A stretch of DNA of 64,000 nucleotides, taken from the NCBI RefSeq assembly GCF_047824785.1, contig NZ_CP181167.1:124001-188000 (forward strand), in the 5' to 3' direction. This document shows positions 17,485 to 25,357 of the stretch, piece after piece. The notes under the pieces were generated by a model, which searched no databases, had not been told where the DNA came from, and was given only the letters and a program-made list of their open reading frames with translations. A program made the translations under genes and the position numbers. How positions within the stretch are numbered: the first letter of the stretch is position 1; every line of letters starts with the position of its first letter. The stretch comes from Nitrobacter sp039808345. Lineage in GTDB: Bacteria > Pseudomonadota > Alphaproteobacteria > Rhizobiales > Xanthobacteraceae.

Positions 17485-18420
17485 CTAAAACGGACTGACG
17501 GAAAAATACCGCAGCCACAGATCGGTATAGCGGCCTTTCTCCCAGATTCGGAAGAGCGCCCAGTTCAGCGCCTGGCGCAGCACGTCATTACCCCTTTTCA
17601 CGGCAATGCCGATGCCTTCGCCAAAATAGCGGCTTTCGATAAAGGGGCCGCCGCTGAACGCGCAGCAGCTTTCCGAATCGGTGCCGTTGATCCAGAACGC
17701 CAGTGAAATCGCGTCACCGAAAATGAAATCCACTTCGTTCTGCCGCAGCGCCTGCCGCAGCGCCTCGTCGTTCGGATAGCCGTGCAGTTCGGCGTCGGTG
17801 AAGAAAACCTTGAGATAGGCTTCGTGCGCGGACCCCGCGATGACGCCGACCTTCTTGCCCTCCAGATATTCGGGGCGCACCTCAACCATGACAGCGTCGC
17901 GCCGCGACACGAACCGGGCCGGCGTTCGATAGTAGGGATCGGTGAAATCGATACGCTTGCGCAACTCGGGGGTGACCGCGAGGGAGGCGATGATGGCGTC
18001 GCCGCGGTTGCTGGACAGCGCGTCCACCAGCGTCTCGAACCGCCGCATCTGAATCGTGCAGGTGACCTTGATCTCCTCGCACAGGGTGCGCGCCAGATCG
18101 ACGTTGAAGCCGGCCGGCTTGCCGTCGGGACCGGTATAGTTGAAGGGTGGATAGTCGGTTTCCGTCAAGAACCGGATCACGGTGAGGCGCGACAGATCGG
18201 GGCGGTCGGGCCGGTGACGCGGATCCCAGAAGCCCGGCACGGCCTGCGGCGCAACAGCGGCGGCCGCCGAAGCGGAGGTCGTTGCGACCGCTTGCGCGCG
18301 CGCGCGGTCGAGCGCCGCCTCCGCGCCCAGCATCCAGCCGGCGGCCAGCAGACAACCTAGCGTGGTCGCGCCGCGGCGGATCAATCTCTCGTTGGCGGAA
18401 ACGGTAATCTGTGGTTGCAT
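17485..18420 (-). CDS. Family 3 solute-binding protein (amino-acid ABC transport type)
   Basis: A 311-residue exported protein. A signal peptide (LGCLLAAGWMLGAEA) is followed by an alanine-rich spacer, then the SBP_bac_3 fold: FLTETDYPPFNYTGPDGKPA, GFNVDLARTLCEEI, RGDAIIASLAVTPELRKRID, FTDPYYRTPARFV. The conserved Arg and Asp that hold the amino-acid backbone (TPELRKRIDFTDPYY) are present. No permease or ATPase gene is next to it, so it either serves a transporter encoded elsewhere or acts as a sensor-type binding protein. It lies 42 bp upstream of lysS on the same strand. Confidence 0.85.
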   Translation of the reverse strand: MQPQITVSANERLIRRGATTLGCLLAAGWMLGAEAALDRARAQAVATTSASAAAAVAPQAVPGFWDPRHRPDRPDLSRLTVIRFLTETDYPPFNYTGPDGKPAGFNVDLARTLCEEIKVTCTIQMRRFETLVDALSSNRGDAIIASLAVTPELRKRIDFTDPYYRTPARFVSRRDAVMVEVRPEYLEGKKVGVIAGSAHEAYLKVFFTDAELHGYPNDEALRQALRQNEVDFIFGDAISLAFWINGTDSESCCAFSGGPFIESRYFGEGIGIAVKRGNDVLRQALNWALFRIWEKGRYTDLWLRYFSVSPF

Positions 18421-18498
18421 GGACAGGGGCTTTTCGGACGGAGGGTTTTATAGACCATCCGGAACGGGACGCGAGTATCGTTTGCGTGGGGACGTGGC

Positions 18499-18919
18499 TT
18501 GGCGGGGCGGAATCACGTGGGGAACGGCGGCCGGGCCGGGGCATTCCGCCGTGCTGCGCCTGAGAGGCCGCCGCATCCTCCCGGCTTCTCTCCCGGTTTC
18601 GATGGCATCCCTGCCTCCAGCAACGACAATTGGCTGGACGACCCCGAACCCGGTCCGGCGATCGAACTGGACTGCCTGCGCCATATTCTTGCTCCGGCGC
18701 TGCTGAAGGCTGCCGAAGCGCGCGGCCAGGAAGTGGCTACCGGGGCGGATCAGGTACTGATCCGGTCGGGCGTCATTGGCGAGGAAGCTTATCTGCGAGC
18801 GCTTTCCTTTCAGAGCGGTCTTGCGATCGAGACCTTCGCCGAGGTTTCCCGCTCCGATTGCCCCCTGCCCGATCGTTACCTGTCCAGCGCCGCGCAACAC
18901 GGGCTGCTTCCGCTGCGCC
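18499..18919 (+). pseudogene. Family 2 glycosyltransferase, N-terminal fragment cut by an IS element
   Basis: The frame encodes about 140 residues with a domain like the N-terminal module of GspE/MshE proteins (LIRSGVIGEEAYLRALSFQS, then GLAIETFAEVSRSDCPLPDR), which precedes the catalytic domain in some membrane glycosyltransferases. Homology stops exactly at the IS3 terminal repeat (18920). The matching C-terminal part is at 21131-21823. The catalytic GT-A core with its first Asp and DXD motif is missing from the window. The start is unclear; TTG at 18499 and GTG at 18517 are candidates. Confidence 0.7.
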
Positions 18920-18980
18920 TGAGGTGGACCCGCTTGGTGAGACAGTTTGGCGGCCTGGCTAAGGTGGATCGGGTTCGTTT

Positions 18981-19817
18981 CTACGCCGCCAATTGCTCCG
19001 TCATTTCCGCCATAGCATGGACTTCGTCGGGCGTCCTGCCGGCGAAGGTCGAGTGCGGGCGTCGCCGGTTGTAATAGTCTATCCAGGAGCCGATGCCGCA
19101 GCGGGCTTGGCTTCCCGTTTCGAATGTGCTGAGGAAGACGCACTCATATTTGAGGCTGCGCCACAGTCGTTCGATGAAGACGTTGTCCATCCAGCGGCCG
19201 CGCCCGTCCATGGAGATGCGGATGCCGGCATCCTTCAGCGTCGTCGTGAAGGCGAAGCTAGTGAACTGCGAGCCTTGGTCGGTGTTGAAGATGTCGGGCC
19301 TGCCATGGCAGGCGATCGCCTCTTCGAGAGCGGCAACACAGAAGTCGGCATCCATCGTGTTCGACAACCGCCAGGCCAGGACCTTGCGGCTGAACCAGTC
19401 CATGATGGCCACGAGGTAAAGGAAGCCGCGCCGCATCGGGATATAGGTCACATCGGCACACCAAACGTGATCCGGCCGCTCGATCGCCAGGTGCCGCAGC
19501 AGGTAGGGATAGATGCGATGCTGCGGATGCGGCTCGCTGGTTCTCGGCGCCTGGTAGATCGGCGACAGACCGATCTTGCGCATCAGCCGCCGGACCCGCT
19601 TGCGACCCACGCACCAGCCCTGACGCCGCAGATGCCGGGCCATCTGCCGGGAGCCATACCAGGGCGTCTCCATGAAGGCCTCGTCGATGGTGCGCATCAG
19701 TTCGAGGTTCTCGGGCGTCTCGCCGGCGGGCTGTCGGTAGAACGACGCCCGCGAGATCGAGACCAGTTCGCACTGGCGGCGGATCGAGAGCCGGTTGTGA
19801 TCGGGGTCAATCATCAT
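18981..19817 (-). CDS. IS3-family transposase OrfB (DDE domain)
   Basis: A 278-residue integrase-fold protein. The HTH_21 block (RTIDEAFMETPWYGSRQMAR) precedes the rve core with the catalytic triad: Asp in WCADVTYIPMRRG, Asp in NTDQGSQFTS and Glu in ERLWRSLKYE. It is full length with no internal stop. Its ATG pair follows GGAGGAGA, but the active form is probably an OrfAB fusion made by minus-one frameshifting. The C-terminus (FAGRTPDEVHAM) is normal. Confidence 0.93.
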   Translation of the reverse strand: MMIDPDHNRLSIRRQCELVSISRASFYRQPAGETPENLELMRTIDEAFMETPWYGSRQMARHLRRQGWCVGRKRVRRLMRKIGLSPIYQAPRTSEPHPQHRIYPYLLRHLAIERPDHVWCADVTYIPMRRGFLYLVAIMDWFSRKVLAWRLSNTMDADFCVAALEEAIACHGRPDIFNTDQGSQFTSFAFTTTLKDAGIRISMDGRGRWMDNVFIERLWRSLKYECVFLSTFETGSQARCGIGSWIDYYNRRRPHSTFAGRTPDEVHAMAEMTEQLAA

Positions 19818-19834
19818 TCTCCTCCGATCCAGGC

Positions 19835-20116
19835 TCAGCGATCGAAGGCCTTGGCCAAAAAATCCCGCTCAACGACAAGCTGGCCAATCTTGGCGTGCAG
19901 CTTGGTCACCTCGGCTTCCCGGCCGACCTGCGCATCAGCAGCCTTGTCGTCGAACGTCTTGGCCAGGTTCTCGATGGCCTGCCGTTTCCACTGCGTAATC
20001 TGGTTCGGATGAAGCTGGTGCTTTGTCGCCAGTTCCGAAATCGTCCGCTCGCCACGGATCGCCTCAAGCGCAACCTTGGCCTTGAACTCAGCCGTAAATC
20101 GTCTGCGTGTCTTCAT
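19835..20116 (-). CDS. IS3-family transposase OrfA (HTH)
   Basis: A 93-residue protein with the HTH_Tnp_1 domain (RRRFTAEFKAKVALEAIRGE, then ISELATKHQLHPNQITQWKR) followed by a leucine-zipper-like segment. Near the 3' end the coding strand has a run of six T followed by GG (in GATTTTTTGG), a plausible slippery site that would shift ribosomes into orfB. The frame relation to orfB (minus one) fits. Confidence 0.92.
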   Translation of the reverse strand: MKTRRRFTAEFKAKVALEAIRGERTISELATKHQLHPNQITQWKRQAIENLAKTFDDKAADAQVGREAEVTKLHAKIGQLVVERDFLAKAFDR

Positions 20117-20182
20117 ACCGGATCGTCCTTTTCATCGGGCGATCCACCTTATGCCCCTGTCTCAGAAACCGGCACCACCTCA

Positions 20183-20501
20183 CTGATCTTGACCCATAGA
20201 TATCAAAAACTTGTTTTATGAGGGAGTTTTCGACCTCAACTAGCTGTTCCTGTCGTTGGCAGGACAAGGGTCCGCGAACTGGTTGGTCGCGATATTTGCT
20301 TATCGCCTTATATAAGCTTGGAATTACAGGTCCATACTTCCAAGCCTGAACCTCATCAACAATGAGGGGGACGCCATAAAGACCAAGCATCCAACCATGA
20401 GCAATATAGACGAGCTTCAGCAATTGCATCGGAGTTAGGGTATCGCCCTTTTCCGTGGCAATTTCCAAAAATCGGTTCGCGATGGTTAGGCTATCGTGCA
20501 C
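20183..20501 (-). pseudogene. Panacea/SocA-like (DUF4065) protein, 3' end lost to the IS3 element
   Basis: The protein begins at a GTG (20501) with GGAGG seven bases upstream, then VHDSLTIANRFLEIATEKGD, TLTPMQLLKLVYIAHGWML and EVQAWKYGPVIPSLYKAISK. These are the hallmark blocks of the DUF4065/Panacea family, which includes the SocA antitoxin-adaptor of Caulobacter and antitoxins of PanAT systems. The C-terminal third, with the usual LSxLTH block, is absent because the IS3 end at 20182 interrupts it; reading continues into the IS for about 30 aberrant codons. An antitoxin role is inferred. Confidence 0.75.
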
Positions 20502-20604
20502 GCGAATCCTCCACGCAAAACATATAGTAAATTCCGACCCAACAAGCCATAGGGGTTGACTCGACACAACCGAATCAACGTTAGCGAGGCTTTTGGTTCC
20601 TTAT

Positions 20605-21063
20605 TTAGCTTAACGACCACAAAAGGTTGCCCCTGTGGTCCACTGCAAAACGGACAGCCGCACTCTCTTTGAGTATCCGAAGCGCCTTGCTGACCCGCCG
20701 TGTCAGGTCCGAGACGTACCTTCTGTCCCGCGCATCCTGACCGTTCAGAGCTACAATCCCTTGAGCTATTTCCCGGCTTCCTAGCGGTCGCGGCGCGTCT
20801 CGCAATTCATCCAAGATCGCCCGAGTTAGCTCGCCACGACCAAAAAGGACTTGCCGCTTCTGGCGCGGCATTTCCGCGTCCAGATCGCCGGTATATCCGA
20901 GCGTACCTAAAACACGGTCTAGTGCGCCAATGTCATTCTTGATCTCCGCCATCCGGTCACGGATGCGCTCTGCCTCGTTGAACAGATCGGCACGCTTTTT
21001 CAGCAAGCCGGAAATCGTGTGCTCGTAGGTCTCGGTGCGAGCAAGGCGGGTGGTGTCTGGCAT
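20605..21063 (-). CDS. Unknown 152-residue protein with coiled coil and possible winged helix
   Basis: I do not recognise a named family. The first half (TYEHTISGLLKKRADLFNEA, then ERIRDRMAEIKNDIGALDRV) is a likely coiled coil. The second half (RGELTRAILDELRDAPRPLG, SREIAQGIVAL, then VSDLTRRVSKALRILKESAA) has the spacing of a winged helix. A 15-bp perfect dyad sits just upstream of the ATG, which suggests autoregulation. It lies 103 bp upstream of the Panacea-domain remnant on the same strand, inside the segment that replaces the middle of a glycosyltransferase gene. Confidence 0.6.
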   Translation of the reverse strand: MPDTTRLARTETYEHTISGLLKKRADLFNEAERIRDRMAEIKNDIGALDRVLGTLGYTGDLDAEMPRQKRQVLFGRGELTRAILDELRDAPRPLGSREIAQGIVALNGQDARDRRYVSDLTRRVSKALRILKESAAVRFAVDHRGNLLWSLS

Positions 21064-21070
21064 GCCGCAT

Positions 21071-21085
21071 TGTGTGACTCACACA
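21071..21085. promoter_or_regulatory. Operator-like palindrome upstream of the 152-residue gene
   Basis: TGTGTGACTCACACA has two perfect 7-base arms around one central base. It ends seven bases before the start codon at 21063, where a bound repressor would block the ribosome-binding region. No function has been shown. Confidence 0.5.
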
Positions 21086-21130
21086 GGGAAACCGCCATCC
21101 GTCTCTTGGTGAGTTTGCTACCTAATACCG

Positions 21131-21823
21131 CACTTCCGCACCGCGGTCCTTCGCGAGGTGGGCGGCTGGGATGCCTACAACGTCACCGAGGATGCCGACC
21201 TCGGCTTTCGGCTGGCGCGCTTCGGCTATCGATCGACCACCTTCGCGTCGACGACTTTCGAGGAGGCGCCCGCGCGTTTCGGCGGATGGCTGCGCCAGCG
21301 CTCGCGCTGGATGAAGGGCTGGATGCAGACCTGGAGCGTGCATATGCGCCAGCCACGGCGGCTATGGAAGGAGGCGGGCGCGAAGGGATTCTTGACTCTG
21401 AACACCATCATCGGCGGCAACGTGTTGACCGCTTTGACCTTTCCGGTCCTCGTCATCGATATGGCGTTGCGCTCGCTGGAAGGCGCTGGCAGCGAATTTT
21501 GCGCGGGCACGGTCACGCCGCTGCATCTGACGACGATCGCCGCCGGGTTCGTCTCCACCATCGTGGTGGGCCTGATGGGCCTTGCCCGGCGCGGGCAATT
21601 GAGGCAGGGCTGGATCCTGGCGTTGACGCCGATTTATTGGGCCTGTCTTTCGATCGCGGCCTGGCGCGCGCTGTATCAACTGCTGAGCGAGCCATACAGG
21701 TGGGAAAAGACCGAACACGGCCTTTCCCCGCAAATCAGATCGGCCGCCGCTTCCCGGACGCCCGAGCGCGATGAAGAGACGTGTGACGCGGTTTTCCGCC
21801 CGCAGTCCGCTCTCAAATATTAG
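21131..21823 (+). pseudogene. Family 2 glycosyltransferase, C-terminal fragment
   Basis: Translation from 21131 gives HFRTAVLREVGGWDAYNVTE, then DADLGFRLARFGY and QRSRWMKGWMQTW. These are the TED and QXXRW motifs of processive or membrane GT2 enzymes. About five hydrophobic segments follow and the frame ends QSALKY-stop. The upstream half is at 18499-18919; the piece between, with the nucleotide-sugar binding Asp and DXD, is absent. The first in-frame GTG is at 21158, with no good ribosome site. The TAG stop is part of a repeat border (ATTAGAGTGTTTTCG). Confidence 0.75.
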
Positions 21824-21895
21824 AGTGTTTTCGAGCGGAGCGGATCGTTCATGATTCTGGTTCGGTTTGATCCAAAATCATCGTGATCCAATCCC
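21821..21895. repeat. Degenerate modular palindromic repeat, copy 4
   Basis: Begins TAGAGTGTTTTCGAGCGGAG (module A half) and continues into GATTCTGGTTCGGTTTGATC. It is decayed compared with other copies. Confidence 0.55.
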
Positions 21896-21923
21896 ACTGC
21901 GTGACCGCGCGACGGCGGCAGCG

Positions 21924-22517
21924 CTACAGATAACGTTTCAGATCGGCGGCGGCCGCTTCAGCCGGGCGTTTGAGATCGAACGACGAAACGAAGCGGCCGT
22001 TGCGGTCCATCAGATAGATCAGCGCGGTATGATCCATCGAATAGCCGCCATCCTTCAGCGGGACCTTTTTTGCGTAGACCCGAAATACGGACAAGGCTTT
22101 CTCGACGGCGGCCTGATCGCCAGTCAGGCCTTTCAGACGCGGATCGAAGCTCGACAGATAGCTTTTCATCGTGTCCTGGGTATCGCGCTCCGGATCGACG
22201 GTGATGAAATAGGCGTTGACGCGGTCGGCGTCCGAACCCATCACCCGCAACACCTCCGACATCTCGAACAGCGAGGTCGGGCAGACATCGGGACAATGAG
22301 TATAGCCGAAGAAAACGATCGTCGGACGACCGACCATGTCCTTCTCGGTGACGGTCTGGCCGGTCTGGTCGGTCAGTTTGAACGGGCCACCGATCGACGC
22401 CGCCGGGGGCGTGCTGGCGAGTCCGCCGAGCAGCCACATCACCACCGTGAGACCGACGACAAGGCTGCCGGCAAAGGCCGCAAACAGGATCAGCGGACGG
22501 ACGAATCTATTTGACAT
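21924..22517 (-). CDS. SCO1/SenC family copper-binding protein
   Basis: A membrane-anchored thioredoxin-fold protein of 197 residues that helps deliver copper to cytochrome c oxidase. There is one N-terminal membrane segment (ILFAAFAGSLVVGLTVVMWL). The copper ligands are visible: CXXXC in GYTHCPDVCPTSLFE and the distal His in YSMDHTALIYLMD. The start at 22517 (MSNRFVRPL) is preferred over an upstream start at 22568 because the membrane segment follows it closely. No oxidase gene is adjacent. Confidence 0.92.
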   Translation of the reverse strand: MSNRFVRPLILFAAFAGSLVVGLTVVMWLLGGLASTPPAASIGGPFKLTDQTGQTVTEKDMVGRPTIVFFGYTHCPDVCPTSLFEMSEVLRVMGSDADRVNAYFITVDPERDTQDTMKSYLSSFDPRLKGLTGDQAAVEKALSVFRVYAKKVPLKDGGYSMDHTALIYLMDRNGRFVSSFDLKRPAEAAAADLKRYL

Positions 22518-22594
22518 CGGGTATCGTATCCTCGGTGTCGCGGTTCCGAAGGCCGCTTGTTCTTGCATCGACCCTCGGAACTTGCGGAACGGGC

Positions 22595-22748
22595 CTAGCG
22601 CGGCGGCCGGTCAAATGGAATCAGGGCCGCCGCTCCAGTTAATTGATTGAGCATCGGATTTATCCCGAAACCGGTTCCCACTTTCGGGTCCGATGCTCTA
22701 GAGCGTTTTCGAGCGAGGTGAAAGACCTGCTCGCGCGAAGAAAACGCC
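22595..22748. repeat. Modular palindromic repeat, copy 5 (modules H+C+A)
   Basis: CTAGCGCGGCGGCCGG...GCCGCCGCTCCAG, then module C (GAGCATCGGATTTATCCCG ... CGGGTCCGATGCTC), CTAG, then a divergent module A (GAGCGTTTTCGAGCGAGGTG ... GAAGAAAACGCC). The remaining bases to 22929 show no gene. Confidence 0.85.
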
Positions 22749-22929
22749 ATGGTGGCGGGCGGCGAGACCGAAAAAGCGTGCGTCTCGATGACCACGGCGG
22801 TTCGGCCGCGCCCACAGCGCCCTGCCAGCAGGGTGGGGTTCAAATAAGGCCAGTCCCGCCCTTAAGGCAAGCGCAACCCGGCGCGATCACGTTGTGATGA
22901 TTTGGCGTGCGATGAATGGCGATGCGCCG

Positions 22930-23391
22930 TCAGCGCGCCGAAGAGGCCTGCGCGTCGAGGTAGCACGGACGGTACATGTCAGCGAGTTGGCGGCCCCGCA
23001 GGAAAATCATGCGCTTTGTCAGGCCGCCGCGCTGCTTGATCCAGCGCTGCACCGCGGAAGGGTACATCGAATACAGCATATGGGTCGCTTCGGAGTTGAT
23101 CACGGTGCGGCCGTTCGATCCGAGATCCCAGGCGGCATGAAACCCGAGAGCCGCGTGGGACGTCACGCAAATCCTGTCATGCGGGACCGTGCCGAGAACG
23201 ATGGTGCAGGCCGATGCGCACAGGCCATCGATGATGACGGACTGGCCGGAACTGCGAACGGCTTCAAATTTATCGATGTAGGTTCCGATCCGGCCGCCCC
23301 GATCCTCGCCGATCCGGACCACGGCGTGACTCGCGGCAACCTGCCCCAATACGAACACGGCTGCGAGCAATCCAGTCACGACCCTCGTCAT
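22930..23391 (-). CDS. Exported ClpP/crotonase-like hypothetical protein
   Basis: A 153-residue protein with a signal peptide (MTRVVTGLLAAVFVLGQVAA). The core reads TYIDKFEAVRSSGQSVIIDG, then LCASACTIVLGTVP, then ICVTSHAALGFHAAW. That pattern, a CASAC turn following a beta strand and a downstream GFHAA, occurs in ClpP-fold periplasmic proteins of this family. The classical Ser in G-X-S-X-G is not clear, so protease activity is doubtful. The start at 23391 was chosen for the signal peptide; an ATG five codons upstream exists. Confidence 0.65.
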   Translation of the reverse strand: MTRVVTGLLAAVFVLGQVAASHAVVRIGEDRGGRIGTYIDKFEAVRSSGQSVIIDGLCASACTIVLGTVPHDRICVTSHAALGFHAAWDLGSNGRTVINSEATHMLYSMYPSAVQRWIKQRGGLTKRMIFLRGRQLADMYRPCYLDAQASSAR

Positions 23392-23423
23392 CTGCCCCGG
23401 CGCCAATCTTCGAACCCGTTAGA

Positions 23424-23485
23424 TCACAATGATTCTGACCGAATCGATCCAGGATCATGAACATGATCGATTCCAGTATGTAAGA
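23424..23485. repeat. Palindromic module F (copy near tRNA-Gly)
   Basis: CACAATGATTCTGACCGAAT, CGATCCAGGATCATG and CATGATCGATTCCAGTATG form the same arms as the repeat after ftsK (34988-35040). It lies between the ClpP-like gene and tRNA-Gly. Confidence 0.6.
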
Positions 23486-23642
23486 CCTCATGCGAGGCCA
23501 CGGCCCGCAGCCTCCGGCGCTCCGGACGTTTTGTCCAGACCATCGCGCGCTCTGAAATCAGATTCAAATCCAGTGTTGCCGACGCGCTGCACTTTCAGAA
23601 AAGTGGAGCGGGTGAGCATTTCCTTGCCGCGAGCAGCGGCGT

Positions 23643-23717
<75 letters not shown>

Positions 23718-24073
23718 GTCCGAACGACAGGCGGCCGATTGCTGGCCACCGGAGGCGAGAGCTATGCCAAATGCGGCGTGCGAATGCAACAGCCAGATCG
23801 GGATATTAATGTCACTCCCCCAGGTCTTCCGGTTGAGTGACGGCCGCCAAGACCGGGCGAACCCGACCGCCGATTGCAAAACTTCCGCACAGGGACCAAT
23901 TTAGGGTCCTGAGCGTGCCGGCGTGACGGTTCAGAAGTTCGCTTTCGTTTCGGCGAAATAACCCAGCGGGTTTCCGATGACGAGGTTTGCGTCACGGAGT
24001 GCTGGCCAAGAACAGGCGAACGTCCGATAAAGGCGCCAGACCGCCCATTCCGGGGACATCAGGCGAGGATCAC
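23718..24073. other. Gap between tRNA-Gly and cnoX, no gene seen
   Basis: About 356 bp. Both strands have only short frames without family resemblance. It should hold the promoters of the tRNA (minus) and cnoX (plus), but I cannot place them with confidence. Confidence 0.4.
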
Positions 24074-25009
24074 GTGACCATAGTCGAGCACGGCGGCGGG
24101 CCGCCACCACAAGCGCCGGATCTGATCAATGAGACGACGACGCAGACCTTCATGAAGGATGTCGTCGAGGAATCGATGCACCAGCCGGTGCTGGTCGATT
24201 TCTGGGCGCCGCGGAGCGGACCGAGCCTCCAACTGACCCCGCTGCTGGAAAAGGCGGTGCGCGCCGCCGCCGGCAAGGTCAAGCTGGCGAAGATGAATAT
24301 CGATCAGCATCCCGCCATCTTTCAGCAACTCGCGGCCCAGATCGGCAGTCAGTCGATCCCGGCGGTGTTCGCCTTCGTCGGCGGACGGCCGGTCGACTAT
24401 TTCACAGGCGCGGTCCCCGAAAGCCAGGTCAAGGATTTCATCGACAAGCTGACGCAAGGCGCGGGGGCGGCGCCGGGCGCCCCGAATATCGAAGAAATCC
24501 TGCAAGAGGCTGACGACGCGCTCGCCGCGGGCGATCCGGCCACCGCAGCCGCGGTCTATGCCGAGGCGCTCGGCATCGACGCCGTCAATCTTCGGGCGAT
24601 CGCCGGGCTGGCGCGCTGCTATGCCAGCACCGGCGCGATCGACAAAGCCAAGCAAACGCTGGAGCTGGTTCCGGAATCGAAGCGTGGCGACGCCGCCGTG
24701 ACCACCGTTCAGGCCATGATCGACCTTGCCGAACAGGCGAGCTCGCTTGGTCCTATCGGCGAGCTCGAGCAGAAGGTCGCGGCCGACCCGCTCGACCATC
24801 AGGCGCGATTTGACCTCGCCACGGCGCTGAACGCCGGCGGCAAACGCAGCGAGGCCACCGATCACCTGCTTGAAATCGTGAAGCGCGATCGCAAATGGAA
24901 CGATGACGCCGCCCGCAAGCAGCTCGTGCAGTTCTTCGAGGCATGGGGCGCCACAGACGAGGCCACCGTGGAGGGACGCAAACGACTGTCGACGATTCTG
25001 TTTTCCTAG
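24074..25009 (+). CDS. cnoX: Thioredoxin-like chaperedoxin (CnoX/YbbN) lacking the active-site cysteines
   Basis: A 311-residue cytoplasmic protein with an N-terminal thioredoxin fold and a C-terminal TPR-like region, the layout of CnoX, which holds oxidised clients and protects them. The site that is WCGPC in thioredoxin reads FWAPRSGPSLQLTPLLEKAV here; both Cys are replaced (Arg, Ser), so disulfide exchange is unlikely. The cis-Pro loop SIPAVFAFVGGRPVDYF is kept. The helical repeats begin at IEEILQEADDALAAGDPATA. I chose GTG at 24074 with GAGG seven bases upstream; an ATG at 23987 has no good ribosome site. The TAG stop belongs to the adjoining repeat. Confidence 0.85.
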   Translation: MTIVEHGGGPPPQAPDLINETTTQTFMKDVVEESMHQPVLVDFWAPRSGPSLQLTPLLEKAVRAAAGKVKLAKMNIDQHPAIFQQLAAQIGSQSIPAVFAFVGGRPVDYFTGAVPESQVKDFIDKLTQGAGAAPGAPNIEEILQEADDALAAGDPATAAAVYAEALGIDAVNLRAIAGLARCYASTGAIDKAKQTLELVPESKRGDAAVTTVQAMIDLAEQASSLGPIGELEQKVAADPLDHQARFDLATALNAGGKRSEATDHLLEIVKRDRKWNDDAARKQLVQFFEAWGATDEATVEGRKRLSTILFS

Positions 25010-25343
25010 AGCATTTTCCGGCGAAGTGGATACCGGTTCGCCGCAAGAAAATGCGACCAGACAATAATTTCTAGAGCATGGTCCGATTCAACTTGAACGG
25101 ATCATGCTCTAGATCACGATATTCTAGAGCGGGATGCGGGCGGAAAACCGCACCACACTTTTTCCTCATCCCGCTCAAGAGTCCGTTTCAACCGCGTTGA
25201 ACCAGACTCGCCGCTTATCTTTTGTTTGAGCATGATTTTTTCCGAAAATCGGTTTCCGCTTTTCGGGGTCATGCTCCGGATCATTGTTTTGACGCGTTTT
25301 CTTCACGCGAACAGGTCATCCACTTCGCTCGAAAACGCTCTAG
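25007..25343. repeat. Modular palindromic repeat, copy 6 (B+D+G+C-like+A)
   Basis: The fullest array: module B (GCATTTTCCGGCGAAGTGG ... AAGAAAATGC), module D (GAGCATGGTCCGATTCAAC ... GGATCATGCTC), module G (GAGCGGGATGCGGGCGG ... CATCCCGCTC), a C-like unit (GAGCATGATTTTTTCCG ... GGTCATGCTC) and module A inverted (ACGCGTTTTCTTCACGCG ... CGAAAACGCTCTAG). It fills the gap between cnoX and the Lon-N gene. Confidence 0.88.
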
Positions 25344-25357
25344 CGCCGGACCAGCCC

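Larger units (their letters stand above)
18920..20182 (-). mobile_element. IS3-family insertion sequence, apparently complete
   Basis: 1263 bp bounded by inverted repeats that begin TGAGGTGG at both ends; 21 of the outer 26 bases match, including a shared GAGACAG at positions 20-26. It holds orfA and orfB in the usual overlapping arrangement. No target-site duplication is visible (CGCC on the left, CTGA on the right), and the flanks are unrelated genes, so one side has been rearranged since insertion or the element took part in a deletion. Confidence 0.88.

Noticed and set aside
25007..25343. The repeat array taken for a CRISPR array
   Set aside because: Units differ in sequence and length, are palindromic and have no unique spacers of constant size; no cas genes are near.
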